A stretch of 64,000 nt of DNA, taken from contig OZ020486.1 of NCBI GenBank assembly GCA_963971405.1, positions 24,079,419 through 24,143,418 of the forward strand, in the 5' to 3' direction. Below are positions 47,201 through 58,476 of the stretch, piece by piece. Source of the DNA: Psococerastis gibbosa (taxonomy: Eukaryota > Arthropoda > Insecta > Psocodea > Psocidae). Every line of letters begins with the position of its first letter. Positions within the stretch are counted from its first letter, which is position 1. The notes beneath the pieces were generated by a model that saw only the letters and a list, made by a program, of their open reading frames with translations, was not told the DNA's origin and searched no databases. The translations under genes were made by a program, and so were the position numbers.

Positions 47201-47747
47201 TAAGTATGCATTGCAGGATCTCAGAAGAAAAAGATTAAACTTTTCCATTCACCCAGTGAAAACCTTCAATATTATATATGCTGTAAGTCTGATATTATAT
47301 ATGGTTAAAATGGAAATCCAGAATATTCTCATCTAATAGCATAACAATTAAAATGTAGGTCAGGCATTTACGTTTTTGCAGCACAATTCTTTTTTTGTCA
47401 AATTTGTGAATCTGTTGTACTAAAATTACACGTCCCAATTGTTATGAAAAGTCTCATCCCTTGAGATGAAGCCAGCTGCCAAAGCAATGATGATCTGGTG
47501 TAATGTCATCTTTGTACCTTGAGCGAAGTTTTCCAATTTACGAGGGAAGTAATTTAAAAGTAATTTTTTCATGACATTTTATACTTTTAACATGGATAAC
47601 TCAAGAAAATCTTTTTTATATATTTTATCCCGTTAGAATGAAGAAATTATTATTGTACCGTCCAATAATAACTGTCCCCTGCCTCCATATATGATTGACA
47701 ATTTGGACAACTTCTATAATGTAATTACACTAAAATCTATGCTTTCC

Positions 47748-48172
47748 TTCTTCTTCCGGCTCTATACCCCTTGATGACCTGCTCAGATGGCCTCTCCAGT
47801 CATCTAAGCTTTAAAAATTTTCCCAAATGGTTAGTTAGACATACATTGCCTGCTGCATTAATAGTCATTAGAGGCTGGGGTGTCGCAGATATCGAACAAT
47901 TAGATCGGAGCCCATTGCCAGGGGGCGCCCCATCTTTGACAATGCACTTTTATAAAGCAGAGTATTTCGACAAATCCCGGGTTGTTTCTTATACGTCACT
48001 CCACGTTTTCGTACAGGGATCCATAGTTCTCCTTATTATCTTCCTTGCCAACACTCGTAGTTTGTTGACGTCATTGGGTAAGGGTTTTGGGTTTTGTAGA
48101 TCTTCAAATTCGTGGCTATTGATATCAGTCTTGACGTTAGTAATGTTAGATTTGCGAAATAGGTACTGTTAG
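47748..48172 (-). mobile_element. LINE A fragment, copy 3 (minus strand, rearranged)
   Basis: The 3' terminus (TTCTTCTTCCGGCTCTATAC complement) is at the low-coordinate end. From about 47975 upward it matches the RIYGP to FANLK part of copy 1 in DNA sequence (TTTCTTATACGTCACTCCAC, GTACAGGGATCCATAGT, CACTCGTAGTTTGTTG). The part between, about 47800-47970, does not align well and may be replaced or highly diverged. Confidence 0.7.
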
Positions 48173-48327
48173 TTGTCTACTGTACCTAAATTTACAAAAA
48201 ATAATAGTACCACACGTATAATTTTAATCTCAGTGATTGGACCTAGTTTGCTTCTTATTCCTACTCAGCATGTTAAACCAAAGGTGTGCACAAAATTTCC
48301 AGGGAATCCCTTGATGGATCACTCTTA
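48173..48327. other. Short gap, nothing seen
   Basis: Unique AT-rich sequence between a LINE fragment and a MITE. Confidence 0.3.
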
Positions 48328-48468
48328 GGCGGTGTTTCCACATACGTCAATCGCCAATGAGAAATATGGTTTTGACGTGGTAGCAGAATTTTTAGTATGT
48401 CTTTAATGTCTGCCAAACCTTCAATTTCACATTTCTCATTGACGATTGACGTATGTGGAAACACCGCC
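48328..48468. mobile_element. Short foldback MITE, copy C
   Basis: A 141-bp element with inverted arms of about 41 bp (GGCGGTGTTTCCACATACGT and complement), bounded by TA on both sides inside a longer palindromic CTCTTA/TAAGAG. Its ends match those of copy B (GGCGGGTATTCCACATACGT) but the shared core is absent, so it looks like an internal deletion derivative. A piece of its interior (GACGTGGTAGCAGA) recalls the arms of copies A1 and A2. Confidence 0.9.
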
Positions 48469-49995
48469 TAAGAGAATGAATCAATCAATCCGTGAGTCAT
48501 GAGCTGCAGGATACCTTCGTTTAATAAGACAATTGAACCGACCTTATTACTTACATTATGATTTATGTTTAATGTTACGTTCGTTTTGAATGGTCTGTAT
48601 AGTTACATCAGGTTATTGTAATGTAAGGATCAAATTATAACATAAAATGTAATTCTTTTTAGATGAAAATTGTAGAACAGACATTTGTTTCCTGTTTCCT
48701 AACCTTCGTGCACACATGTGCTCTAACCCATGGTTTCAATACGAATGTTACTGTATTGTCTAGTCCTTTTTCTCATTCAAATTTGCGATGTCAGTAGATA
48801 GTTAACCCTTTGTGGTGGTCTGATGATGGGAGACTGACAAGTCCGCAAATTTATTTAAAACGAACGCTCCCTCCATAAAGGCTTCATTCTCCCTACCTGA
48901 GAGGAAACTTGCAAGCAATCGCCTTGAGGGAAACAAAGGGATCGTTAAACGCAGATTTCATTACAACTACCAGCTCAAAGGCTGTCGCAAAACAGGCCTA
49001 CCAATCTAATTAACAACTATAATGTATACAAGGTTTCCGCTCTTACGTACATGAATTTACTGCTGGTTCGTTAATGAATTATAATTAATTGCTCTATGAT
49101 ACCTGGAGACCCGAGCTGGATAATTAGCAGCTAAAAAAAAGCTATAAAATGCGTTTGCGAACACTATATCATCGGAGGCTTTATAAAGCGTATTGTTAAA
49201 CGTCTCAGTTTCGATATCCACAAGTAGTGCACACGGGCAAAGTAATAAAGCGCACTCTACTAATACCAATACGCTATCATCATCCCATTGATTGAGATAC
49301 CTCGGGAGATAACGGCGCCGTCGAGTATTTCTAACTGATACTTTTCAAGCAAACGATGCTTGAAGGCGATGTGATGCGCAGGAAAGTTGGGGAACAATGG
49401 GTAGGGAAAAGTTAGTAACCAGGTAGCGACGATTTTCTTGTAGGTGAAGGTAAGGTAACAATTCTGAAGCTTAGATTGGTAGAATATCTTACATTTTAGC
49501 GACTTTCCCGTGTATATTCCAGTTCTCAAAAGCAAATTGGAATAATTCAATAGTTCTTAAACTGAGTTTTTCGTAACGGCATCGTAGCTCACCACAGAAT
49601 GGCTAACCGAGGTCACATTAGAGCTTTATACACAGAATCCCCCTTACCCAAATTACCCCATACAACTATTAGTCCAGAACACTAACAGAAAACACAACGT
49701 TATTTTATAAACATAATCTAATTGATTTATAACTCACTTTAGTTTGGGATTCAAACATTTCAAATATTAAAATATAGTCTTTAAATTATTTTTATTACGG
49801 CAATTAAAAGATAATATAATAAAGCGCTTGCCAGTCTTTTTGTCATGATTAAAAGATTCCCCTGGTTCATTTCGTGAAGAGTTATGTGGAACGTTTCTAT
49901 CCGGCAATATTGCATTCCATGCGAATTCATTTAGGGGAATGTGACCTGGGCCATGACCGCCACGTCCCAGCTCCCTTGAGGAGCACGGATAAAAG
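48469..49995. other. No recognisable feature
   Basis: AT-rich unique DNA. A 96-codon minus-strand frame at 49260-49550 has no recognised similarity. Confidence 0.35.
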
Positions 49996-50213
49996 TGCAT
50001 TAGCATAGTGGTACGGACTCTGACTTTCACCCGAAAGGTTGTTGGCTCGAGTCCCACACTGGCTACATTTTCTGACCATGCATCGGAGGGCATGTAAAGC
50101 AGGCGGTCCCGGGCCTTTCTAATTGAGTGTAAGAGAGGGCTTTATAGCCCTAACTAGGTAGCTAGGTTGGCTTAGTAATAGAATCAACTAAAAGTCTTTA
50201 TTTATTTATTTAC
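49996..50213 (+). mobile_element. tRNA-derived SINE, copy 8
   Basis: The head differs at its start (AAAAGTGCATTAGCATAGTG) but keeps the box A region. Box B is GGCTCGAGTCCC, and the full body and tail follow (GCAGGCGGTCCCGGGCC, AGAGAGGGCTTTATAGCCC, GGTTGGCTTAGTAATAGAA, TTTATTTATTTATT). A small duplicated TAGGTAGCTAGG replaces the usual CCGCTAGG. Confidence 0.92.
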
Positions 50214-50688
50214 GAACATTAGAACTGAGAGGCCAGGCCTTACAATAAACACGTAGGCTGTATGTGTGCAATGATTCAATTTCAAATACATTTTTCTAAT
50301 ACCATGCATGCATTGAACATATGGTAACATAATGTATATTCTGGCTTTCCGAATGGGGGGGGGGGGGAGGGGTATGATATTTCTTTAAAAGAAGAATCAT
50401 TATCCAGTTTTTAACATACTGAACCCTGACAAATTTGTTAAATCCAGAAAGTGATTCTCGATTGTAAAAGAAAACGATTGAAAATTGATTATGCACACCA
50501 CTTCAAATGGTTCGCTAAATCCATCGTAAAAGTCGAGAAAACGCAAATTTGAGAAAACAGCCAAGCAGCCGAGGCCATTTCATTTTATTATATATCTTGC
50601 ATTTTTGATCCGTGGATTTGAGAGGGTGAGCGGTTTGTTTATAAGTATTTATTGTTGAGTGAGAAATCATTTGTCAACTTTAAATATC
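50214..50688. other. No recognisable feature
   Basis: Contains a G-run at 50356-50369. Otherwise AT-rich and unique. Confidence 0.4.
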
Positions 50689-50820
50689 GGCTTCGGTGGC
50701 AAGATGGTAGCGTGTTTCTACTAGTGTGAGTCTGAACACACCATGCGATCGGAGACGTGTCGTAACTCAACACAAGTATTAAGTTACATAGGGAGGTCAA
50801 TTGGGTACATTCATTAAATT
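50689..50820 (+). repeat. Repeat family T, copy 2
   Basis: Reads GGCTTCGGTGGCAAGATGGT, then 'gtgtgagtctgaacacacca', 'gatcggagacgtgtcgtaac' and 'gtacattcattaaatt', clearly the same element as 39262-39410. Confidence 0.75.
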
Positions 50821-51355
50821 GTTAACAGTTACAAAAAAAAAGCATGAATATCTCAAGATATCATCCCAATGTTTATGCTACATTTCCTAATGTAGAATCG
50901 TAAACATTTAGCATGCTTTATCACATAGTGAATAACCATTTATTCTAGAATTCACACACTGAAACTTGAATTGGTGGCAATCAAACCGGTCGATTGTCTG
51001 TTGAGATGAAGGAAAAGAAAGCATGATGGCGCAGGTGTTGGGAATATCCAATGTTTGGATTGTGATGCAGGGGGAAGACGTGAGTACAATTTCTTATATA
51101 ATATAATATATTACCGTACAATAGGAATGATACCAGTTGCAGAAATGATGATGAGTACCACACTCACCGCCGTTTAAAGCTTGAAAACAGCTGACTTACG
51201 CTATATTTTACCTACATAGCATAGTTGTTAGGTCTTTAAAACAAATCAGAGTTCTATGTCGAAGAGATGGGACACTCTCACCCGCAAAACATATTTTATT
51301 TTTAGGCACCACCTGCCACGTCTTCTCAATAACTGGCCACAGACTTTCACACAAC
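50821..51355. other. No recognisable feature
   Basis: AT-rich sequence with a short ATAAT-type run near 51100-51112. Confidence 0.35.
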
Positions 51356-51573
51356 TTGATGAGCTTTGGCCTGCTCGACAACACTCCTCCAGTCATGTCG
51401 GTTTCGTACAATGCTCCACCGCCTACGGACTCCCAACTAGCGACGGTCAGTTTCCAGCGAGGAAGTCCGACTCCGGCCGGCTTGCTTTGTACACCTTGTT
51501 CGGCATGCGGTCGTCTGACATTCTTACGACGTGTCCCAACCAGAAGGTGTAACGGAAGAAGAAGAAGGTATAA
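51356..51573 (-). mobile_element. LINE A fragment, copy 4
   Basis: On the minus strand this is the last part of the LINE A frame and its 3' side: GCTTTGGCCTGCTCGACAAC, GCTCCACCGCCTACGGACTC and GACGTGTCCCAACCA can be aligned in the complement to copy 1. Two internal deletions shorten it, and a GAAGAAGAAG remnant lies at 51556-51568. The 98-codon plus-strand frame is antisense. Confidence 0.75.
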
Positions 51574-52266
51574 CAATTGAACGCCAGGTCAGGCAGTCCA
51601 CTCCAGTTAAAATGACCGCCACTCGTTAAATGCTAGTTTTATAGAATAAATATAGGCTCCAAAGAATTATTATAGAAATTCGTATTTATAGATCCAAAAG
51701 GTTCATCAGAAATTGTATTCCTAATTATTATCGCGAAATGAAAAGATTAGCGGTAATGTGATTGTCACTCATTGGATTATTTTATTCAACGTTATAGGAA
51801 TTATGTTTTGCTTCATTATTAAACAACTTTGTTTAATCGGGTTTCTAAATTCAGTAATATGCAGGGGATTAATCCTTTGAAAAGTCATTTCGGGAATGTC
51901 AAAATATGTGACACTAATGCACCCTTTTGGGAGAAGACTATTTATTGTACTGCCGCTAATTCAGCATAATTTTCTGACTAATTTCTTTTAATTACATTTT
52001 TTTAATCCTCTTTATTGTCGTGGATTTATTTGATAAATATCATGTTGGAGTGTAAATCCCATCTATTTTTTTTCCTTTGCGATTTCCCCTATTAATAGAA
52101 CATTAGAACAATAAATATTGTGTCGAAGAAAAATTAGAATGTGTACTAATACCTAAATTTAGATTAAAATCGTATAACTTACTTCAACTATAGCATTCCA
52201 AATATTTCATCGATCGAATAATTAATATTGGATCGAATAAATATTGTAACGACCCGTAGGGCCGTA
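51574..52266. other. No recognisable feature
   Basis: AT-rich unique sequence. Confidence 0.4.
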
Positions 52267-52692
52267 GCCTGCTATTCCACTTGTCAATATTCCGTCAATA
52301 ATTGATGAGATTTTTGTTTTACTCTATGTCAATTGTCATTGTCCATTTTATCTTCCGCATGTTAAAATTGATCAATGGTCATAGAATAAAATCACCCTTT
52401 GCAAACAATAAAAAATTAAAATTAAACAATGGCTTCGTCTGGATATGATAAATAATTTTAATTAATTTCTTGAGAACAAACTAATTATTTCATAAAGTAA
52501 ATCATAATTTTTTTTGTAGATTACAAAATTAAAAGAAAGACGGTGGGCAAATTTACAAAATTGGAAAAAATTGAAGAAAAAAATCGTCAATATTATTGAA
52601 GACAAGTGGAATGAGGTGTAAAAATATAAATGATATTTCCGTCAATGACATTATCAAAATTGAAGAAACATTGACAAGTGGAATTATAGCCT
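52267..52692. mobile_element. Foldback MITE, copy D
   Basis: A 426-bp element. The left end GCCTGCTATTCCACTTGTCA and the right end, complement of AGGCTATAATTCCACTTGTC, are bounded by TA. The arms are weaker than in A-C. The core at about 52318-52460 matches that of A and B ('gttaaaattgatcaatggtc', 'aaaatcac', ATGGCTTCGTCTGGATATG). It shows a third set of ends on the same core. Confidence 0.82.
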
Positions 52693-53146
52693 TAGCAATA
52701 TGGAAACGTAAATAATGCGCCTAATATAGTAATACGGCATTAGATACAATACTAACAAATTTTATCTTAAAATAATAACAGGGGCATGGAAAAAGGCATT
52801 GAGCTGGATAGAACGTCGCATCACATTGCATGATGTTTTATACGGCAATTCCGGGCGAAGAGCATAGTCTACCACGAATTCAGGAGGTATCTGAAAGCGA
52901 ATCAAGCACCAGAATCTCACACGACGGAAAGCTTTCCATTGAAAGGGCCGAATTTCCGGGAGGAAATGGAGGAGTGGGCACCTAAGGAGGATTCCTTGGC
53001 ACGTTGCCGATACTTTCCGGACCAGACAACCCATTGTCCGAACTTCAAAAGTGATAGTCAAACAAGAAATACCATGAATGTTACCATGAAGAGTCTCTTT
53101 TATCTGAATTTGGTTTGTACGTTGAACAAGTCATAAGATACTCCTT
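52693..53146. other. GC-richer stretch with short frames on both strands
   Basis: Two overlapping frames, 99 codons on minus (52762-53061) and 65 on plus (52939-53136), neither recognised. It could be a decayed coding remnant of a repeat. Confidence 0.25.
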
Positions 53147-53400
53147 AGTAGTTAGTTGATCAGGCCGCTTATTTAGGCAGACCTACTTGAATTTCTGGGA
53201 CGGCCAGCAGCACAAGCCGCAGGAGAAGCAGGACTCGAATAAAGTCCTATTATCCGTCCAGTAAGCTAACTGGCAGTTTTAAGTTATAATTGGATTTCGC
53301 AACTTGGAACATGGTAGTTAGCTTAATAGACCGCTTATTTAGGCAGACTTACTTGATTTTCTGGAACAGCCAGCAGCACAAGCCGCAGGAGAAGCAAACA
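53147..53400. repeat. Tandem doublet, period 166 bp
   Basis: CCGCTTATTTAGGCAGAC starts at 53165 and recurs at 53331. Both copies run into CCAGCAGCACAAGCCGCAGG and AGAAGCA. About 80 bp of each unit is clearly similar and the spacer between them is less so. Confidence 0.85.
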
Positions 53401-53697
53401 ATACCCGGGCGTAGTGGCAGAAGCACTGGCACCGGCCAGACCGGTAATGAAATAGGGATATATAAACGTAATGTATTTCCCCTCGTAAAATAATGTTTAC
53501 TGCCCCGAACGTCCTCTTTCTCAGCAAATGGCTCATTTGTTTAGGCCAGTGGCTTTATTGGGCCCAGATAACCGGCCAACACTTATTGCGGGCGCGCGGG
53601 TTGCCTCAAACCTAGCTGACAATTTCAACGGGCTAGTTTAAAATAGCAATTTTCAAAAGACTGACCTATTATTATCGAAAACTATCCAATTAAATTG

Positions 53698-53945
53698 AGT
53701 CGTATCTGTACTTGGTTAGGTCATGCTTTTGCCTGTTTCATTGCGTCAATGGTAAGCATGTCTCAGCTTTCCATTATCGCTTGTTCCGGTGTAGGTTGAG
53801 ATCGAGGACATACCAGTTTGCCAATGGCCAAAAATTCATACCAAAAAACACAAATAATGTCCGAAATTGTCATTGGCATTGAACAAGGGACCAATGGGCC
53901 ACTTTAAGTAAAAAGTCCTTCAGAAAATACAATACAATTCAATTA
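53698..53945 (-). repeat. Repeat family R, copy 4
   Basis: From 'gtatctgtacttggttaggt' to 'agtaaaaagtccttcag' with an A-rich end. Several small deletions break the minus-strand frame that is intact in copies 1 and 3. Confidence 0.8.
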
Positions 53946-53954
53946 AATGCCAAT

Positions 53955-54090
53955 TTGCATTCTTGCGATAAGGAAAGCTTTGTAAACGAAATTTTCTATT
54001 CTGAGATTTCAAAATATATAGTTTTTTACGCCTGTTGGTCTGTCTCCTTGTGAGTACATCGATATTCGAAAAAACTAATTGTTGAATTTA
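53955..54090 (+). repeat. Repeat family S, copy 5 (partial)
   Basis: Reads 'gataaggaaagctttgtaaa', then 'gaaattttctattctgagat' and 'gttggtctgtctccttgtga', matching the start of S copy 2. It follows R copy 4 after a few bases. Confidence 0.65.
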
Positions 54091-54796
54091 CCCTTTAGGC
54101 TATCTTCACTTTGGAAGTTTAAGCAAATTGCATTTTTCATTTTAGACAATATTTCCCAACTGTATAGCTTTTCATATGAAAATAACAAGAAATGGAAGCA
54201 TAAGCCCTCCATGAACGGTTTGAATGATCTATGTGTGGGCTAGCAACCTGGTGAGAGAAAGAAAAAAAATCGAAAAAGGAGTTTATACGCCTTCAGGAAG
54301 CATTAATGTCAACAACGAAAATTTATGTTTCCTGCTCCAAACAAAATCGATTGCGATATCCATCACTTAGGACTCATAAAGCCCTTATAAATCCGCTTGA
54401 TATTAATATAGGCTACATTCTTTTCATATGATAATGTCAGCAATATTTTGGAAATCTTCTTCTGCAACCAACGCCCGTCCTTTGCCGGTGGGCGATTTGA
54501 CGCCGTGCCGCATAGTAGAGCTGAGCCATTCCCTACTGTGTCGTAGTGCGGTTTTCTATTTAAAATTTGGAAGTGGAACTACAAAACAATATTGATCGGT
54601 CTTGTCTCCAATTTACCGAATCGCGTTCAGACCGAAAATCTGAGCGGATGCGGGACTTGATTGCCCAAAAATGTGCGAAGAAAGCCAAATTGCTTAATTT
54701 GACCGTGATTTTCAGGTAGCCTAGACTTTCTTTTATTTTCAGTACTGTACACTAATTTATTATAATTTAATTCATTTAATTAACAAAGGATGCATA
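54091..54796. other. No recognisable feature
   Basis: AT-rich DNA with a slightly GC-richer patch near 54465-54550. Confidence 0.35.
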
Positions 54797-54898
54797 CAGT
54801 ACCGAAAATATGTATCCGGCTTTATTGCAATTCAATTATCCGAATAATTATTTGGTTATTCGAATGGGGCGTTGATTTGGATAAATTAAGTTCTACTG
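54797..54898. mobile_element. Possible pogo/Tigger-like MITE, 102 bp
   Basis: Begins CAGTA and ends TACTG, with TA on both sides (54795-54796, 54899-54900). The interior holds ATTATCCGAATAATTATTTG facing GGTTATTCGAAT, and a right part TTGATTTGGATAAATTAAG. In complement, the right end reads CAGTAGAACTTAATTTATCC, close to the style of pogo/Tigger ends. No transposase. Confidence 0.5.
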
Positions 54899-55483
54899 TA
54901 CAGGAAAAATCTGCTACAGATATTCACCTGACAATAAATACAGTACGTAGTGGCACAGTACTAAGTGGCACCCCCTCCTGGGGACAAAAAGATGAAGATA
55001 TGGAAGAAAGAAGAACACTGTTGCCACACCATTAACTTTAGTAAAGTACGTATAAACATAAAGGACAGGCCTGGGCGTGGTAACAGATATACCATGCTAA
55101 TGTGTGTAATGTTATTCCTTTTACGCGGGAAATTTAAATGGGCGTTGCTATTACAGTCTGTGTGAACGCCTCATTTATGTCATTAGTCTAACCGCACGTT
55201 CAAAAAATGGAAATGGGAAGTTTCTCGACAGAAAGCGGTCACAAGTCAAATGCTGGTTTCACGCTTCTAAGACAATTTGTCCGATTGTTAAAGAAGCAGA
55301 AATTTGCAATAAATATTGCTAAGCTATTGGTTTTGTGCATACACAAGAATCTAATTCAAGTTGTCAGCTGATCCGTTTTAAGCTGTGAATCAGGCGGTTT
55401 TGATACTCTTACATTGGATGCATGGTAGGTCTGTACTTGAATGCGAAGGCGCTGCTTTACAGGAATATAATATAATGAAAATA
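54899..55483. other. No recognisable feature
   Basis: AT-rich with short frames only. Confidence 0.35.
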
Positions 55484-55634
55484 GGGGTGTTCACTGCGTT
55501 TCGATTTCCCTAAGGGAAAGTGGGAATAGAACTCCAGTTTTTCTACGCAGAAAAATAATTGCCATGGAAACGTGTATCTCTACATCGATTCCCCAAGCTC
55601 AGCCTTAGGGGAATCGAAACGCAGTGAATACCCC
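55484..55634. mobile_element. Foldback MITE, copy E
   Basis: A 151-bp element with inverted arms of about 33 bp (GGGGTGTTCACTGCGTTTCG and complement), flanked by TA (55482-55483 and 55635-55636). Its ends are unrelated to the other groups. Single copy in the window. Confidence 0.88.
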
Positions 55635-55636
55635 TA

Positions 55637-57401
55637 ATATGTTGAAATAAAATCTAGCGTATTTACTTGTGAGTTTACAGCTAATAACGGCAATGAGAAG
55701 TGATTAAATAACATAAATAATAAGTTAGATACAGTCATTCACTCATTCACCTTGTCTGTACCGGTACTTGAAACCATTCACTTCAAAAGTATAAATTGAG
55801 ATAAGCTCCACTTCAACATAGGGGCTGGATAAGTTTCGATGGTCGGAAACGGCCTTAGGCACATGTCCTGTTGTAATATTTTTCCAAATAAATAAATAAA
55901 CATCGAGACTTTTCAGTCCTTTTCATTGTCAGTCCAAATATTACTACGAGTATATTAGACACTACAAAAGCATATACTCATGAATCATCTACTAAGTAAA
56001 CATTTCAGGGTTTGTCTCATCTCAATGTACCATGGCATAGCAAAGTTTAGCTGTAATTTCCCTAATTTCGCTTCCCATCTGCGGTAATTACATAATCTAC
56101 CCCAGTTTGAGAGAACAGCACAACACCCCACTGGATATTCCGAAACTGAGTTTGTCAGCACGGTATGTTGATTCTGAAGCGAAACGGCGTAAGCTAAAAT
56201 TAATTTATAACAGATCTCTCCTTGATTTGCCATTTGGCAACTGTTTTAACTGCAGAAAATGTTTTTTTTTAGTGACACCAAAACCTTTATTTTTTCTACC
56301 TTTTTTTACACCCGATCGTGTCGTATCTGCATGCCTGCTAGAACAGGTTGTAACGTTTAAGGCCGGTATATTGAAACAACGTAAAAAAATACGATACTAA
56401 GTATTTTGGGTTAAAAAAAAGAAGATAATTTCTTGGCTAGTAGTGTAGGAAATCATAAATTAAAACCACCGAAAAAAACTTTGGAACACTCCTGAAAGAC
56501 ATTTTTCAGTTAAAAACGGCGATACCATGTCAATTGAGGCAAAAAATAAAAACGAACTAGTTACAGGTAATCAAGTGTGTTTCTTATAGTTTAGAATTAA
56601 AATGAAATTAATAATCATAATTGTTTACCATTTCATAATTAAAAAGACAAAATTTAATTTTGGGAAAGAATTACGTAGGGCTGAAATTGTATCCCAAAGA
56701 TTCCACACATAATAGACATTAATCCGCACTGTATTGAAAACAAAACAGTCTACCTTCTGGAAATAATTTCTCAGTGCCTATTTGTGAAATTATGCATTAG
56801 CATTCAATTGTTTAATTAATTACTTAACTAGGCGTACATGGTTTTAATTGCAAACAAAACAAGGAGTAGAGGCAACGAGAAAAAAAATACCTCTTGTAAT
56901 AATCAAACGAGAGAAATTACAATACCTTACAGGGACAATGGATGGAAAAGTTGGAAACTTGATAGGTTTCATTTGATTTCAAACTCTGATTGCAGATCTT
57001 TTATGCTTACCCTTCCATGAGCGAATTTTCAATTACGATAGGAAAGCTAGTAATGCCTTTGTATTGCACATCGGCTTGGTATTTAAAATTAAAACGGAAT
57101 CAGTCGAAACAAGGATTCCTTCTCAATAGGTCTGTCTAAACTCAATTATAAACGGCAAGTATAATATTCTATTTTTACAGAATTATATCATTAGAATTCC
57201 TACCCAATGTCAATGCATTGAATCCGGCGATTTTCCGGATTGAAAAATAAAATAGAAGTTTGTCTATACTTATAGTTAATGATGTCTTAGACCATCCTGA
57301 CGCGGCATTCTAGATGTACTGCATGAGAAAGTTGGGGCACCAACATTATGTTTATCTTTTGCCAGCCCAGATTTATGCTAGGGAAAAGATGTATTTGTTC
57401 A
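55637..57401. other. No recognisable feature
   Basis: AT-rich unique sequence, including a 97-codon plus-strand frame (56107-56400) that I do not recognise. Confidence 0.35.
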
Positions 57402-57443
57402 CCAGTTACCTAGCAACAGAGACTTTGTTGCTAGGTAACCTGG
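57402..57443. promoter_or_regulatory. Inverted pair of X-box-like (RFX-type) sites
   Basis: GTTACCTAGCAAC (57405-57417) and GTTGCTAGGTAAC (57427-57439) are complements of each other, separated by nine bases, and together form a 17-bp-arm hairpin. Each half site resembles the paired RFX target (GTTGCYAGGCAAC type). RFX factors control ciliary and other genes in animals. No neighbouring gene or transcription start is visible, so function is inferred from the motif alone. It could instead be the loop region of an element. Confidence 0.4.
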
Positions 57444-58476
57444 TCACCCGAGTGCTTTTGCCAGTGTGTGACGTCATTTTATGTTGGTCCCTCGGAAATT
57501 CTAACATGATGTGCCTAGAGTATTATATGGTTAATAACATAAGGTTAATGTACTGCAATGTATTGTTTGCACCTAGATCAAATTAAAGCTGAATTTTAGA
57601 GGCTTACCTATAGTGTAAGTTGCCCCATCGATTTGGAATGTAGCACTTTTGCATTTCTTGAAAACCTTGCCGATTGGTTTTCCAGTCACATCCTTCGCTC
57701 CTCCAACAGCCTCTTCCTTATTACTGTCCGCCATTATGAAGAACTTTTCACAGACACATTCGGAATTACTTCCTCAAAGGGTTTTCCACTACTGCCATCC
57801 GGTACGAAAATACGCCATAAAAGAACACCATAAGTTTATAATAAGCACAGAATCTTCAATAACGATAATATTTGTACAAACTCCGATGAGTTCTAAGCTT
57901 TAGAACTTACGGTAACTTACTTACTTTTGTACCTTCTGCAACTTTTAAAGTCATCAATTCAATGATATGAAAATTTCTACATTGCCGCTTTTAGTGTAGT
58001 GCTTGTAGTAGTTAACTTAAATTGTACATAATTAATTACCTGAATTGTGAGATTAATAGCCCCCCCCTCTCACGCACACAATCATCTCTGTTGAAAAAGA
58101 ACAACAACAGCGTTGAGTAGCATTTGATGAGGGCTTACGATCAATATTTTCTGTGAAATTCGAGTTTCTACTTAATACCTAGGTATATACTATATACCTA
58201 TTAGTAGTAAGTACTATAGTATGTAGCATGTGACACACTCCAATGCGAGGACTTGTACTATGTTATTATTAATCTTAATTATTTTACTTTATAATATAAA
58301 TTGTAATATAATATATTTATATATAAATATATAAAATTATATATAAATACTTTATAATTATCTATTTTTTCAAAATATACTATACATATTATCAGTAACC
58401 AATATTTTATTTCAAAATCGCAATTGTTTTCATACTACAGTAGCCTTACACGCGGTAAAACTGTTTCTAATATTAA
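57444..58476. other. No recognisable feature; TATA-rich stretch
   Basis: Contains a strongly AT-palindromic region near 58296-58350 (runs of TATATAAATATATA). Short plus-strand frames at 57633-57903 are not recognised. Confidence 0.4.

Noticed and set aside
57313..57586. 90-residue frame over the X-box pair
   Set aside because: The frame crosses a palindrome and shows no domain. The palindrome gives it part of its length.
58296..58350. Origin or scaffold-attachment region from the TATA-rich palindromes
   Set aside because: AT palindromes of this sort are common in AT-rich DNA and nothing else supports a function.
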